This document shows, piece after piece, positions 34,843-43,074 of a stretch of 62,969 bases of DNA (position 1 is its first letter; every line of letters begins with the position of its first letter). A program made the position numbers and the translations under genes. The stretch is from Lachnospiraceae bacterium (GTDB lineage: Bacteria > Bacillota > Clostridia > Lachnospirales > Lachnospiraceae): the NCBI GenBank assembly GCA_024696945.1, contig JAILGF010000163.1, positions 1 through 62,969 of the forward strand, in the 5' to 3' direction. The notes beneath the pieces are model-generated. The model saw only the letters and a list, made by a program, of their open reading frames with translations. It did no database searches and was not told the origin of the DNA.

Positions 34843-35337
34843 ATGCGGAGTGTGGATTTTTCTGAAATCTATAAACTGTATGCCAAGCGTTTGTACCTGT
34901 ATATTTATAACAAGTGCAGGGATACAGAACTGGCGGAGGATGTGGTACAGACAGCATTCTTAAAGGCAATACAGAACATAGATGGCTTTCAGGGTGATAG
35001 CAGCATCTATTCATGGATTACAAAGATTGCTCTTAATGTGCTGTTTGAGGAATTGAAGAAATCTTCAGCTCGGAATGTTTCATTGGATGAGATTTCTTCT
35101 GATGGTGTCGATTTATCTGTAACCGACAGCAATATTCTGGAGGATTTGATCAAGGATGAGGAGAGGTCTGAACTGTATGACAGGATTAGCCGGTTAGATG
35201 AGAATCAACAGGAGATTGTCAAGCTTCGTTTACAGGAAGTTTCGTTTAAGAAGATAGGTGAAATCTTTGACCGGAATGAGAACTGGGCGAAGTCAAATTA
35301 CCACAGAGCAGTTAAGAAATTGAAAGAGATGGAATGA
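34843..35337 (+). CDS. ECF-type RNA polymerase sigma factor
   Basis: 164 residues from the ATG at 34843 (SD GAGGTAAG at 34831; the frame opens at 34768 without SD). Seen: region 2 (YAKRLYLYIYNKCRDTELAEDVVQ, split here) with AFLKAIQNIDGFQGDSSIYSWI, and region 4 (LDENQQEIVKLRLQEVSF, then KIGEIFDRNENWAKSNYHRAVKKL) with the helix-turn-helix. Known: ECF sigmas have only regions 2 and 4 and are held by a co-encoded anti-sigma factor, which is the next gene. Target genes unknown. Confidence 0.92.
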   Translation: MRSVDFSEIYKLYAKRLYLYIYNKCRDTELAEDVVQTAFLKAIQNIDGFQGDSSIYSWITKIALNVLFEELKKSSARNVSLDEISSDGVDLSVTDSNILEDLIKDEERSELYDRISRLDENQQEIVKLRLQEVSFKKIGEIFDRNENWAKSNYHRAVKKLKEME

Positions 35338-35382
35338 ATTATCGTAGATTGTATTGAACCTTATTAGATGGGAGGACAGATT

Positions 35383-36567
35383 ATGGATTGTAATGTGGCG
35401 AAACAGCTGATGACGGATTACCTGATGGGTATGACGGATGAATCGGTTAAAAAGGAATTTGAAGAACACCTTGCAGGCTGCGAGGAGTGTCGCTCTGCTT
35501 TTGAAGAACTAAAGAAAGCGGAACAGGAGTATGATAAAAAGGAAGGTACAGAACCTTTAAAAAAGGTAAATAAGGTAATTAAAAAGCATAAGAGGGGAAA
35601 AATACTGGCTATTTTGGGTGCTGTCGTATTGGCAGCAGCTTTGATAATACTTATTGTCGGAGAGGTCAATCCAAAGTCGGGTTTCCCGAGCATTACCAGA
35701 CTAAAATATAAGCATAAGGCTGAGAAAATTCTTGACGCGTTGTTTACTAATGATATGGAATCTTTGATGACCGGTACATTTTCAGATATTGTTCCCGGTA
35801 CTAATGCTTTTACTTATTCGAAATCTAAATGTGTTGAAGACATGATAGTAGACTATAGCGAACAACTAAAAAATCTCAATAAGGATTTTTTGTATGGACA
35901 AGGATATGAAATTATTAGAAGCTGGGTAAAGTATGAAGAAGGATTTCAGACTTATCAGGGGAGGATCCATCCTTACCAAGAAGAATATAAAAATTACGTG
36001 TTTAGTGTATATATGCAGGTACGGTCTGTAGGAGTATTCAATATAGACATTGACTTTATTGATGAAAACCACTATGATCTTACATTAAGTCCTGATCCTG
36101 ATGAAAGATTGGAATTCAAAGATAAGATGACGGACATAACTGCATCGATTACTCAAGTTGAGCTATTAGCAAAAGGAGTCGACTGGAAACCATATGTTTT
36201 AAACGAAAGGTTTGCCGACGAAAACGGTTATGTTGATATCTATGGCAATGTTATTTCTTCTGATTGTCGAGAACGATTAGAAGATGAGAATTATATTGCA
36301 GCGCTTAATGGAAGGTTTGCTGATATATATAATACAAGTAAAACCGAGTCTTTGTACATAGAGTTACTTGATTACAATTTTGAAAGACATGCTGCAAATG
36401 TTGAACTCATCTGGACTATACAGGATTTAAAGGGTAATAAGGCAGTAATGAAGAAAAAGATGTTATATGGTCCATATAGTTATGAAAAATTGGATGACGA
36501 GTCAGAGTTTATAGCCGAAGATGGATTTGATATGGAACTTAAGGAGAAAATGAGGAATCTGTTCTGA
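35383..36567 (+). CDS. Anti-sigma factor with zinc-finger domain and one membrane helix
   Basis: 394 residues from the ATG at 35383 (SD GGGAGGA at 35370; an ATG at 35368 lies inside the SD region). Seen: an N-terminal zf-HC2 module (MDCNVAKQLMTDYL...HLAGCEECRSAF) with the HxxxCxxC zinc site, one membrane helix at about 71-90 and a long outer domain without recognised motif. Known: such proteins sequester the cognate ECF sigma until an outside signal releases it. The spacing after the sigma gene is 45 bases. The sensor domain is the variable part. Confidence 0.82.
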   Translation: MDCNVAKQLMTDYLMGMTDESVKKEFEEHLAGCEECRSAFEELKKAEQEYDKKEGTEPLKKVNKVIKKHKRGKILAILGAVVLAAALIILIVGEVNPKSGFPSITRLKYKHKAEKILDALFTNDMESLMTGTFSDIVPGTNAFTYSKSKCVEDMIVDYSEQLKNLNKDFLYGQGYEIIRSWVKYEEGFQTYQGRIHPYQEEYKNYVFSVYMQVRSVGVFNIDIDFIDENHYDLTLSPDPDERLEFKDKMTDITASITQVELLAKGVDWKPYVLNERFADENGYVDIYGNVISSDCRERLEDENYIAALNGRFADIYNTSKTESLYIELLDYNFERHAANVELIWTIQDLKGNKAVMKKKMLYGPYSYEKLDDESEFIAEDGFDMELKEKMRNLF

Positions 36568-36576
36568 TATGATAAG

Positions 36577-36615
36577 AAATTATTGGTGACAAATAAGTAG
36601 TTATATGGTAAAATG
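36577..36615 (+). repeat. 39-base promoter repeat, copy A
   Basis: Bases 36577-36615 are identical to 37451-37489. The unit contains TTGGTGACA and TATGGTAAAAT. A diverged version lies at 23899-23939. Confidence 0.85.
36586..36614 (+). promoter_or_regulatory. Sigma-A promoter inside repeat copy A
   Basis: GTGACA (36586-36591), 17 bases, extended -10 TGGTAAAAT (36606-36614). Would drive the membrane protein gene that follows. Confidence 0.65.
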
Positions 36616-36686
36616 GGTGTAAGCAGTGCAAGAAAATAGTTTTACTAAGTCATAAGATTAAGAATCCATGCCTTTAAATGATATAA

Positions 36687-37334
36687 GTGAACAATAAAAA
36701 ATATAAAAGGAACTTGATTCAGACGATGGATAATAACGATTTTAAAGATACGGAAAATTTAAATAGAATATCATCGGTTAGAGAAATCATTTATACACTG
36801 TTGACCTATGCTGTCTTATATATTATCTCCTTTGGATTTATGGTACTTTTAATAAGACTTCCTTTATTAAAGGGTATGCATGTCCTGATGTACCGCGGTA
36901 TTGTTATGATAGTGATAGCCGGTGTCTTAGCATCATTATTATTGGTGCTTTACAGAAAGTGGCGGAAGATTACCTGGCTGTCTGCTAAGGATGTAGTATT
37001 GGTGTTCATTCTTACCTGTAGCATCAATATGGTTTTCTTTACACTTATACCGGTTACCGTAGAGAGATCGGTTTCGGTATTTATGTTGAGTTATATGGAT
37101 AAATACTCAGACAGGACTTATACGCAGGATGAAGTGGCGGAAATATTTATCGACAAGTATGTAAATGAGTATGAAGCTTTTGAGAAACGTTTTGATGAGC
37201 AACTGACCACCGGCAGCATTGAGCAGAATGCGGATGGTACCTATAGCATCACCGATAAGGGTCGGTTTATTGTGAAGATGTTTAGATTTATATCTGATGT
37301 TTTTGAAACGGATAAAAGATTGGTAGAACCGTAA
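36687..37334 (+). CDS. Small membrane protein with a cytoplasmic, winged-helix-like C-terminal part; unknown function
   Basis: Up to 215 residues. Start uncertain: GTG 36687 has no SD; TTG 36714 is 3 bases after AAAAGG; ATG 36726 has that SD 15 bases away. Seen: four membrane helices (about 31-140), then a soluble part with YTQDEVAEIFIDKYV and EKRFDEQLTTGSIEQNADGTYSI..KGR. The GxI...YxIT.KG pattern resembles the wing and helix of small winged-helix domains (inference). I do not recognise the family firmly; similar proteins are often near surface-polysaccharide genes. Confidence 0.6.
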   Translation: MNNKKYKRNLIQTMDNNDFKDTENLNRISSVREIIYTLLTYAVLYIISFGFMVLLIRLPLLKGMHVLMYRGIVMIVIAGVLASLLLVLYRKWRKITWLSAKDVVLVFILTCSINMVFFTLIPVTVERSVSVFMLSYMDKYSDRTYTQDEVAEIFIDKYVNEYEAFEKRFDEQLTTGSIEQNADGTYSITDKGRFIVKMFRFISDVFETDKRLVEP

Positions 37335-37380
37335 TAAATGAAGCTGGCAGTAAAACAGAAATGAACAAGACATGATAATT

Positions 37381-37396
37381 ACACCCGTTTAGTTTG
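37381..37396 (+). repeat. ACACCCGTTTA repeat, copy 1
   Basis: TACACCCGTTTAGTTTG here and TACACCCGTTTAATTTG at 38520 differ by one base. Each lies just after the last gene of a small unit that begins with the promoter repeat. Confidence 0.6.
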
Positions 37397-37418
37397 GATA
37401 ACCCAGATTATACACAGT

Positions 37419-37450
37419 GGGAGACGGCCTTTGCAGGCTGTCTCCCGCTT
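37419..37450 (+). terminator. Strong terminator hairpin between the two promoter-repeat units
   Basis: GGGAGACGGCCT (37419-37430) pairs with AGGCTGTCTCCC (37435-37446), loop TTGC. The 3' arm flows into GCTTAAATT and the second promoter repeat, the same join as at 23892-23907. Confidence 0.75.
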
Positions 37451-37489
37451 AAATTATTGGTGACAAATAAGTAGTTATATGGTAAAATG
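37451..37489 (+). repeat. 39-base promoter repeat, copy B
   Basis: Identical to 36577-36615. GTGACA at 37460-37465 and TAAAAT at 37483-37488 (17-base spacing) form the promoter of the DUF4869-like/NTPase pair. Confidence 0.85.
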
Positions 37490-37532
37490 AATAAGGTGGT
37501 TATAAGATAACAACAAAGAGGAGAATCACTTC

Positions 37533-37976
37533 ATGTTAAATATATTCTATGGGGATATGCCGGAGGCAATATATAATACTTCTTTGTATTTTAATAATAC
37601 TTATTTTGACAGCTGGCTGATGGATGAGTTTGCTCAGAAAATGATAAGATCTATTGATAAAGCAACTGTTCTTAGCGGTCAGGCCGTAGATAGTAAAGCA
37701 CTTGGGGTAATTCCTGCAACAAAGATTTCAGGTGGCTTGAAAACCTTGTTACTGATATATAATCAGCCCCAGAAAATATTTAATGCATCTACATGTGGTG
37801 ACAATTGTGCCAAATGGATTTTGAGAATTGCCAAGAAACTTAATACGGATATTACTATCAATCTGCGGCATATCATGGATTTTGGAGACGGCCAATTTGA
37901 AATCCGGATACTTAATAATGATAAAATTGTTCATAACATGTCAGAATTGGTTGTTTATGCAGGGGAGTTTTTGTGA
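37533..37976 (+). CDS. DUF4869-like small protein, partner of a P-loop NTPase
   Basis: 147 residues, soluble, no signal. Seen: MLNIFYGDMPEAIYNTSLYFNNTY at the start (split: MLNIFYGD and a YF/NNTYF block) and DSKALGVIPATKISGGLKTLLLIYNQP in the middle, recalling the DUF4869 family (tentative). GAGGAGAA is the SD. The C-terminus overlaps the next gene by four bases, so the two proteins are probably made in fixed ratio. No enzymatic motif seen. Confidence 0.65.
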   Translation: MLNIFYGDMPEAIYNTSLYFNNTYFDSWLMDEFAQKMIRSIDKATVLSGQAVDSKALGVIPATKISGGLKTLLLIYNQPQKIFNASTCGDNCAKWILRIAKKLNTDITINLRHIMDFGDGQFEIRILNNDKIVHNMSELVVYAGEFL

Positions 37977-38506
37977 TTATGAAAGGAAGTTACGAAATTA
38001 TAATTCGAAACAATAGAATACAATATAAATTTACAATATACCGTAATATCACAATTCTACGTGGGGACAGTGCAACAGGCAAAACCACTCTGATTGAGAT
38101 GGTAGATGCATATAATAAAGATGGGGCAGAAAGTGGTATCGAAGTTTTATGTAAAAAAAGGTGCGTTGTTCTTGAACGTGGTAACTGGATGAGGGATCTG
38201 AAAGATATTTCTGACAGTATTGTATTTATTGATGAAGGGAATGGCTTTGTTAAATCCGTTGATTTTTCAGAGATGGTAAAGAATAGTAACAATTATTATG
38301 TTATTGCTACGCGTGACAGCCTTTTTAACCTGCCTTACAGTATTAGGGAAGTGTATGGAGTACGCAACAAATCCGGTAACAGATATCAAGGAACAAAGCG
38401 CATTTATAGTGAGTTTTATCCTTTGTTTAATGCTGAAGTTTTATTATCACGACCGGATAAGATAATTGTAGATAATGAAGAGGCAGGAAAGGTATTGTTT
38501 GATTAA
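37973..38506 (+). CDS. Small P-loop NTPase coupled to the DUF4869-like protein
   Basis: 177 residues from GTG 37973 (overlapping the previous stop) or ATG 37979. Seen: Walker A LRGDSATGKTTLIEMV at about residues 29-44; Walker B DSIVFIDEGNGF at about 82-93; a sensor-like YYVIATRDSLFNLPYS. No ABC signature and no DNA-binding domain. Known: minimal AAA/P-loop proteins of this size occur in two-gene accessory modules; none with this partner has a role I know. Function unknown. Confidence 0.7.
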   Translation: MIMKGSYEIIIRNNRIQYKFTIYRNITILRGDSATGKTTLIEMVDAYNKDGAESGIEVLCKKRCVVLERGNWMRDLKDISDSIVFIDEGNGFVKSVDFSEMVKNSNNYYVIATRDSLFNLPYSIREVYGVRNKSGNRYQGTKRIYSEFYPLFNAEVLLSRPDKIIVDNEEAGKVLFD

Positions 38507-38519
38507 TCTAAGTCAAATA

Positions 38520-38536
38520 TACACCCGTTTAATTTG
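38520..38536 (+). repeat. ACACCCGTTTA repeat, copy 2
   Basis: Second copy of the repeat at 37381, again just after the last gene of a promoter-repeat unit. Confidence 0.55.
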
Positions 38537-38548
38537 CTGAAATAGCAC

Positions 38549-38577
38549 TTGAAAACAGGTTATTTTTGTTGTATAAC
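38549..38577 (+). promoter_or_regulatory. Sigma-A promoter for the NfeD/SPFH pair
   Basis: TTGAAA (38549-38554), 17 bases, TATAAC (38572-38577). Confidence 0.6.
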
Positions 38578-38641
38578 ATAATTATAAAGGAAATAGTAAA
38601 AGATTTAAGTTCCATATATCTTAGAAAGGAGGACTTAAGAG

Positions 38642-39115
38642 ATGGATTTTAATGTGATATTGTGGATTGTCATCATGGTAATGTTGTTGGTGGTTGAAGC
38701 ACTTACTATGAACCTGACTACCATTTGGCTTGCCGTAGGAGCGCTTGCCTCAATATTCTTCACATTGGCCGGTGCAGGCGGGGTAATGCAGTTCGGGGTA
38801 TTTGTTGTGGTTTCTGCAATAATGGTCTTCTTTACAAGGCCTCTGGTGAAAAAATATGTTGCGGGAAAATATCAGAAGACAAATTCGGACAGCCTTGTAG
38901 GCAAGTCGGCAAGGATTATCGAAACCGTGAACAACAAGCTTGAGACCGGTACCGCATTCCTTGACGGAAAAGAATGGACAGTCAGGAGCGAAAGCGATGA
39001 TGTCGTACTTAACGAAGGCGAGATGGTTGTAGTAAGAGAAATCGAAGGAGTCAAGCTTATCGTTGCAAAGGAAGGCTCGGGGATACCGAAGCTTGTACAG
39101 TCGGTAGTAGTTTAA
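38642..39115 (+). CDS. NfeD-like membrane protein with OB-fold
   Basis: 157 residues. Seen: three membrane helices (about 5-75) and a C-terminal OB-fold (LVGKSARIIETVNNKLETG, then WTVRSESDDVVLNEGEMVVV). Known: short NfeD proteins are encoded next to SPFH/stomatin proteins and act with them in membrane microdomains. The SPFH gene follows after 27 bases. SD AAAGGAGG. Confidence 0.88.
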   Translation: MDFNVILWIVIMVMLLVVEALTMNLTTIWLAVGALASIFFTLAGAGGVMQFGVFVVVSAIMVFFTRPLVKKYVAGKYQKTNSDSLVGKSARIIETVNNKLETGTAFLDGKEWTVRSESDDVVLNEGEMVVVREIEGVKLIVAKEGSGIPKLVQSVVV

Positions 39116-39142
39116 ATGGCCAACATTTTAGGAGGATAGGAT

Positions 39143-40078
39143 ATGGATACAGGAACAATAATTGCAATATTGGTCGTAGTATTTATCATACTGATGATCA
39201 TCATTACAAATATCAGGGTAGTACCCCAGGCACATGCATTTATCATTGAGCGTCTCGGTGCTTATACCGGAACATGGGGCGTTGGCCTTCATGTTAAGGT
39301 ACCGTTTATTGACAAGGTTGCTAAGAACGTGCTCTTGAAGGAGCAGGTAGCGGATTTCCCTCCGCAGCCGGTTATCACAAAGGATAACGTTACGATGAGT
39401 ATCGACACGGTCGTTTTCTTCCAGATCACTGACCCGAAGCTTTTCGCATATGGTGTTGAAAATCCCATGATAGCTATTGAGAATCTGACAGCCACAACAC
39501 TTCGTAACATCATCGGTGAACTCGAGCTGGACCAGACTCTTACAAGCCGTGAAACAATAAACGCAAAGATGAGATCTTCGCTTGATCTTGCAACTGATCC
39601 TTGGGGCATCAAGGTTAACCGTGTTGAGCTGAAGAACATCATGCCTCCTGCAGCCATCAGGGATGCGATGGAGAAGCAGATGAAGGCAGAGCGTGAGAGA
39701 CGTGAGGCCATTCTTAAGGCTGAAGGTGAGAAGAAATCTACGATCCTTGTTGCAGAAGGTAAGAAAGAGAGTGCAATCCTTGAGGCTGAGGCTGAGAAGG
39801 CAGCAGCAATCCTTAACGCTGAGGCTCAGAAGGAAGCTATGATCCGTAAGGCCGAAGGTGAGGCTGAAGCTATCTTAAAGGTTCAGCAGGCTAACGCAGA
39901 AGGTATCAAGCTCTTGAACGAGTCAAGTCCTTCAGATGCTATACTTAAGATCAAGTCCCTTGAGGCTTTTGCCAAGGCAGCAGACGGCAAGGCTACAAAG
40001 ATCATTATCCCTTCGGAAATCCAGGGTCTTGCAGGCCTTGCTAAGTCAGTGACCGAGGTAGTTGGCAAGGATGTTTGA
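39143..40078 (+). CDS. SPFH/band-7 (stomatin/QmcA-like) membrane protein
   Basis: 311 residues. Seen: one N-terminal helix (5-22), the stomatin-type region (VPQAHAFIIERLGAYTGTW, then KEQVADFPPQPVITKDNVTM), and a heptad coiled coil rich in Ala/Glu/Lys repeats (AEGEKKSTILVAEGKKES and on) at about 190-265. Known: oligomerises at the membrane, partner of NfeD. SD GGAGGA. A promoter and hairpin for guaA follow. Confidence 0.92.
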   Translation: MDTGTIIAILVVVFIILMIIITNIRVVPQAHAFIIERLGAYTGTWGVGLHVKVPFIDKVAKNVLLKEQVADFPPQPVITKDNVTMSIDTVVFFQITDPKLFAYGVENPMIAIENLTATTLRNIIGELELDQTLTSRETINAKMRSSLDLATDPWGIKVNRVELKNIMPPAAIRDAMEKQMKAERERREAILKAEGEKKSTILVAEGKKESAILEAEAEKAAAILNAEAQKEAMIRKAEGEAEAILKVQQANAEGIKLLNESSPSDAILKIKSLEAFAKAADGKATKIIIPSEIQGLAGLAKSVTEVVGKDV

Positions 40079-40105
40079 AATGTTTAAAAATATAGAAAAT
40101 ATATC

Positions 40106-40133
40106 TTGACATATTAGTAGGATAGCGTATACT
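40106..40133 (+). promoter_or_regulatory. Promoter of the guaA leader module
   Basis: TTGACA (40106-40111), 16 bases, TATACT (40128-40133). Same boxes and spacing as in front of pyrG (53540). Confidence 0.7.
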
Positions 40134-40160
40134 TATTAATATTCATAAGGTAGAAACAAA

Positions 40161-40189
40161 GGCGTTTCGCATTATGCGAAGCGCCTTTT
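40161..40189 (+). terminator. Short leader terminator upstream of guaA
   Basis: GGCGTTTCGC (40161-40170) pairs with GCGAAGCGCC (40176-40185), then TTTT. It lies only about 20 bases after the expected start site, so most transcripts could end here: an attenuator or the end of the SPFH unit. Confidence 0.7.
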
Positions 40190-40221
40190 GAATTCGGAAA
40201 AAAGACGACGATTAAGTTAGT

Positions 40222-40248
40222 GTCATTCTGAGTGAAACGAAGAATCTT
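40222..40248 (+). repeat. GTCATTCTGAG...GAAGAATCTT repeat, copy 1
   Basis: 27 bases matching 58041-58067 with two differences. This type of sequence is a well-known dispersed bacterial repeat. An 11-base inverted fragment is at 50807-50817. Confidence 0.75.
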
Positions 40249-40279
40249 TAAATATGATTGATTCATAGAAGGGAGAAAA

Positions 40280-41848
40280 ATGGAAAAAATCTTAGTAATA
40301 GATTTTGGCGGCCAGTACAACCAGCTGGTGGCACGCCGGGTAAGAGAGTGCAACGTTTATTGCGAGATATATTCGTATAAGACACCGCTTGAGAAGATAA
40401 AGTCTATGGAGCCCAAGGGCATAATTCTTACGGGAGGTCCTTCAAGCTGCTATGAGGAAAATGCCGCAACATGCTCCAAAGAGCTTTTTGAACTTGGTGT
40501 TCCGGTGCTTGGACTCTGCTACGGTGCACAGCTTATGAGCCATATCTTAGGTGGCAAGGTTGAGCGTGCTACATCCAGGGAATACGGTAAAACCGAGGTT
40601 GATCTTGATGTCAATTCACCGTTATTTAAGGGTGTTATGCAGCATACCGTTTGCTGGATGAGCCATTTCGATTATATTTCAAAGCTTGCACCGGGATTTG
40701 TATCCATTGCACACACTGCCAATACACCCGTAGCTGCTATGGAATGCAATGAGAAGAAATTATATGGTATCCAGTTCCATCCGGAGGTCCTTCATACTCC
40801 CGAAGGCAGCAAAATGATATACAATTTCGTCAGAAATATCTGTGATTGCTCGGGCGAATGGAGGATGGATTCCTTCGTTGAGAACAGTATAAAGGAAATA
40901 CGTGAGAAGGTCGGAAACGGCCGTGTTCTTCTGGCTCTTTCGGGAGGCGTTGATTCGTCTGTGGCTGCAGGTATCCTTTCAAGAGCCATCGGAAAGCAGC
41001 TTACCTGTGTGTTTGTCGATCATGGTCTTCTTAGGAAGAACGAAGGCGATGAGGTCGAGAAGGTATTCGGACCGGAAGGCCGTTTTGATCTGAATTTCGT
41101 GAGAGTTAACGCCCAGAAGAGATATTATGACAAGCTGGCTGGGGTTACAGAGCCTGAGAGAAAGAGAAAGATTATCGGCGAGGAATTCATAAATATATTT
41201 GAGGAAGAAGCTAAGAAGATAGGTGCGGTTGATTTCCTGGCACAGGGAACCATCTATCCCGATGTTGTCGAGAGTGGTTTGGGCGGTGAATCTGCGGTCA
41301 TCAAATCCCATCACAATGTAGGCGGATTACCAGATCATGTAGATTTCAAAGAGATTATCGAGCCCTTAAGGAATCTTTTTAAGGATGAGGTCCGTCAGGC
41401 AGGTTTGGAACTGGGAATCCCTGAGAAACTTGTATTCCGTCAGCCATTTCCCGGACCCGGTTTAGGTGTTCGTATTGTTGGAGAGGTTACAGAAGATAAG
41501 GTGCGTATTGTTCAGGACGCCGATGCAATTTACCGAGAAGAGGTTGACAATACCGCATGGGAATACTACAAGAAGAACGGTGACTGGCCCACATGGAAGC
41601 CCGACCAGTATTTTGCGGCTCTTTCAAATATGAGATCCGTAGGTGTAATGGGAGATGAGAGAACATACGATTATGCCATAGTTCTTCGTGCAGTCCGTAC
41701 TGTTGATTTCATGACTGCGGAAGCTGCAAACATCCCGTGGGATACTTTACAGACGGTTATGAGCCGTATCGTAAACGAGGTCCGCGGAGTAAACCGCGTA
41801 CTCTTTGACATAAGTTCGAAGCCGCCCGGAACTATTGAACTCGAGTAA
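40280..41848 (+). CDS. guaA: GMP synthase (glutamine-hydrolysing)
   Basis: 522 residues, full length. Amidates XMP to GMP. Seen: class I GATase domain (GLCYGAQLM with the nucleophile Cys, and QFHPEV with His/Glu) at about 1-190; ATP pyrophosphatase loop [12 protein letters not shown] at about 218-230; C-terminal dimerisation domain ending PGTIELE. Preceded by a promoter/short terminator module, suggesting attenuation control. SD AGGGAG. Confidence 0.97.
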   Translation: MEKILVIDFGGQYNQLVARRVRECNVYCEIYSYKTPLEKIKSMEPKGIILTGGPSSCYEENAATCSKELFELGVPVLGLCYGAQLMSHILGGKVERATSREYGKTEVDLDVNSPLFKGVMQHTVCWMSHFDYISKLAPGFVSIAHTANTPVAAMECNEKKLYGIQFHPEVLHTPEGSKMIYNFVRNICDCSGEWRMDSFVENSIKEIREKVGNGRVLLALSGGVDSSVAAGILSRAIGKQLTCVFVDHGLLRKNEGDEVEKVFGPEGRFDLNFVRVNAQKRYYDKLAGVTEPERKRKIIGEEFINIFEEEAKKIGAVDFLAQGTIYPDVVESGLGGESAVIKSHHNVGGLPDHVDFKEIIEPLRNLFKDEVRQAGLELGIPEKLVFRQPFPGPGLGVRIVGEVTEDKVRIVQDADAIYREEVDNTAWEYYKKNGDWPTWKPDQYFAALSNMRSVGVMGDERTYDYAIVLRAVRTVDFMTAEAANIPWDTLQTVMSRIVNEVRGVNRVLFDISSKPPGTIELE

Positions 41849-41913
41849 AACCAATCAGATGGAAGCCCTCAATGCTATTAAGTTGAGAAAGAACCTTTGA
41901 TTAAAAATTGTGG

Positions 41914-41942
41914 TTGAAGAATAGTTCGGGTTATGTTACAAT
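41914..41942 (+). promoter_or_regulatory. Promoter upstream of ddl
   Basis: TTGAAG (41914-41919), 17 bases, extended -10 TGTTACAAT (41934-41942). Confidence 0.6.
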
Positions 41943-41975
41943 ATCTCGGAAGAAAATAATAAGAGGTGGCGGCAG

Positions 41976-43007
41976 ATGAAAGTCGTTGTTTTATGCGGTG
42001 GAATAAGCACCGAACGTGATGTTTCGCTTGTTTCCGGAACACAGGTTTATAAAGCACTTAAGGGCAAGGGGCATCAGGCTATAATGCTCGATGTTTTCTT
42101 AGGCTACGAAGGTGATATAGATGACATTTTTGAAAAGGATATCGATTGGGCCGAGAGAACTGCAGGCATTTCCGAAAGCGCTCCCGATATCGATGCTGTG
42201 AAGGCATTAAGAAAGAATCCCGGGGTTCTCTTCGGAGAAAACGTAATGGAAATATGCAGGATGGCGGATATCGTTTTCATGGGTCTTCACGGAGATTGCG
42301 GAGAGAATGGAAAAATCCAGGCAGCATTTGACTTAAATGATATCAAATACACCGGAACCGATTATATAAGCTCAGCTATGGCAATGGATAAATCCATTTC
42401 AAAAAGGGCTTTCGAGATGGAAGGAGTTAAGACCCCTAAGTCCGTTACCTTAAAGGCCGGCATGAAATACGATCCCACATTCCCGTGCGTTGTTAAGGTC
42501 TGCTCGGGCGGGTCAAGCGTGGGCGTTTATATAACCCACACCAAAGAGGAATACGATCTTGCTATCAAAGAAGCATTTACGTACGATACAAAGGTCCTTG
42601 TTGAGCAGTATATCAAGGGAAGGGAATTTACAGACGGCGTTATTGACGGAAAGCCTCTTCCGGTAGTTGAGATAGCTCCCAAGCAGGGATTTTACGATTA
42701 CAAGAATAAATACCAGGCCGGTTCTACAATAGAAACCTGTCCCGCAGTTATTTCAGAGGAGCAGACAAAGGCTATACAGGATCTTGCTTTAAAGGCATAC
42801 AATGCTTTGGGAATACTTGCGTATGCACGTATGGATTTCGTTATGGATGAGAAAACCGGCGAAATCTACTGCCTTGAGGCAAATACACTTCCGGGCATGA
42901 CTCCTACCAGTCTTATTCCTCAGGAAGCAGCGGCAATTGGCGTGGCTTTCCCTGAACTGTGCGAGTGGATTATAGAAGTTTCCCTCAAGAAATACGAGAA
43001 TAATTGA
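41976..43007 (+). CDS. ddl: D-alanine--D-alanine ligase
   Basis: 343 residues, ATP-grasp. Joins two D-Ala for peptidoglycan. Seen: VVVLCGGISTERDVSLVSG; MGLHGDCGENGKIQ; VKVCSGGSSVGVY; the omega loop FYDYKNKYQAG with the Tyr typical of D-Ala-D-Ala enzymes rather than the His of D-lactate enzymes; EANTLPGMTPTSL (metal Asn). Next to murF, the enzyme that uses the dipeptide. Confidence 0.93.
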   Translation: MKVVVLCGGISTERDVSLVSGTQVYKALKGKGHQAIMLDVFLGYEGDIDDIFEKDIDWAERTAGISESAPDIDAVKALRKNPGVLFGENVMEICRMADIVFMGLHGDCGENGKIQAAFDLNDIKYTGTDYISSAMAMDKSISKRAFEMEGVKTPKSVTLKAGMKYDPTFPCVVKVCSGGSSVGVYITHTKEEYDLAIKEAFTYDTKVLVEQYIKGREFTDGVIDGKPLPVVEIAPKQGFYDYKNKYQAGSTIETCPAVISEEQTKAIQDLALKAYNALGILAYARMDFVMDEKTGEIYCLEANTLPGMTPTSLIPQEAAAIGVAFPELCEWIIEVSLKKYENN

Positions 43008-43074
43008 AAGTGAATATTAGGTAAGGATTCCGGGAAGAGAATCCCATCAGTGAATTAAATCAGTAGGATATAAT

